Of a DNA stretch of 14,161 bases, positions 13,604 through 14,161 are shown one piece after another. The stretch covers positions 1-14,161 of the forward strand of contig CANQHH010000014.1 of assembly GCA_947623615.1 (NCBI GenBank), written 5' to 3'. The notes under the pieces are model-generated. The model saw only the letters and a program-made list of their open reading frames with translations, was not told the origin of the DNA and made no database searches. Source of the DNA: an uncultured Clostridia bacterium. Its GTDB lineage: Bacteria; Bacillota; Clostridia; TANB77; CAG-508. The translations under genes and the position numbers were made by a program. The stretch's first letter is position 1, and each line of letters starts with the position of its first letter.

Positions 13604-14161
13604 TTATCTAATAAAATTTGTCCTAATAATTTTATCATATTCTGGTTTATTTATTCCATCTTTTTTTGCATTTTTCATGCATCTTAATAGATATGACATG
13701 TTTTTTCCTAAATTTCTCATTGTTTGCAATCCTTCTAAGTCTTGCCTAGCCTCTTCTTTATTATTCCCATGTATTTGATTCCAGTATGAACTTCCAACAA
13801 CAAACATATTTGACATTAAAGCATATTTGTTTATTTGATCAAAAGTAGCACTTGCCCCGCCTCGTCTGCAACTCACAACCGATGCAAATAATTTTCCCGC
13901 AAATATATCTCCTCTTCCATAAAATGCTCTATCTAAAAATGATGTTATATTTCCAGTTGCACTTGCAAAATGAACAGGACTTCCAAATACAAAGCCATCC
14001 GCTTCTTCTGCTTTATCCAGGAACTCATTTACAATATCATCCATATAGCATCTATTTGACGTATTTACACAATGATTACATGCTATGCAACCACCAATTG
14101 GCTTATTTCCTAACCACATTATTTCAGTATCAATATTGTCTTCTTTTAGAGCTTTTTCAAC
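13604..14161 (-). CDS. Iron-sulfur flavoprotein (Isf-like, flavodoxin/NADPH-dependent FMN reductase fold), 5' end missing
   Basis: The frame is open to the window edge at 14161, so the N-terminal residues (probably the usual KxLxxxGSPRxxGNT FMN-binding opening) lie outside. The 185 visible residues begin VEKALKED and include the cysteine cluster C-x2-C-x2-C-x6-C (GGCIACNHCVNTSNRCYMDD, visible residues 24-43), which fits the compact [4Fe-4S] motif of Isf proteins. The flavin-site strands GFVFGSPVHFASATGN and VSCRRGGASATFDQIN follow. The ATG at 14119 is internal, not the start. Isf of Methanosarcina has been reported to reduce O2 and H2O2 and to take electrons from ferredoxin; function here is inferred from family and from co-location with desulfoferrodoxin, 19 bases downstream. 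A multimeric flavoprotein reductase is the general alternative. Confidence 0.88.
   Translation of the reverse strand, partial: VEKALKEDNIDTEIMWLGNKPIGGCIACNHCVNTSNRCYMDDIVNEFLDKAEEADGFVFGSPVHFASATGNITSFLDRAFYGRGDIFAGKLFASVVSCRRGGASATFDQINKYALMSNMFVVGSSYWNQIHGNNKEEARQDLEGLQTMRNLGKNMSYLLRCMKNAKKDGINKPEYDKIIRTNFIR

Overview
The window is very AT-rich and every gene I can support lies on the minus strand, so transcription runs from position 14161 down to 1. The low GC, the AGGAGG-type ribosome binding sites, pyruvate phosphate dikinase, phosphotransacetylase, a desulfoferrodoxin and cohesin/dockerin/sortase surface proteins together point to a strictly anaerobic Bacillota of the class Clostridia, probably a host- or gut-associated lineage. 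I cannot name a genus from the sequence alone.

In transcription order: (1) 14161-13213 holds the 3' part of an Isf-type iron-sulfur flavoprotein gene followed 19 bases later by a two-centre desulfoferrodoxin, closed by a strong symmetrical terminator; this reads as an oxygen-defence operon. (2) 13021-10610 is a single gene with its own promoter and terminator. It encodes an 803-residue secreted beta-helix protein with a prepilin-like N-terminus. (3) 10436-8396 is a two-gene operon, with a near-consensus extended -10 promoter, encoding a MATE exporter and a cytidylate-kinase-like protein, with overlapping reading frames and a terminator. (4) 8251-3390 is the most unusual part, a four-gene surface cluster: a cohesin-like protein with a C-terminal MPKTG sorting signal, a sortase, a glucosaminidase carrying SH3, two Ig-like domains and a C-terminal dockerin, and a membrane-anchored protein with two cadherin-like beta-sandwich domains. 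(5) 3290-1 is central metabolism: ppdK and the 5' part of pta, each with its own sigma-A-type promoter.

The surface cluster looks self-contained. The sortase could attach the cohesin protein to the wall, and the cohesin could then hold the dockerin-bearing peptidoglycan hydrolase at the surface. This is a cellulosome-like logic applied to a cell-wall enzyme rather than to polysaccharide degradation; the pairing itself is inference. The hydrolase gene is interrupted by a one-base frameshift at about position 5340, inside the SH3 domain. It separates the catalytic domain from the dockerin, and could be a sequencing or assembly error, a real mutation, or (less likely) a recoding site.

No tRNA, rRNA, CRISPR array, insertion sequence or prophage gene was seen, and no stretch over 300 bases lacks a gene.
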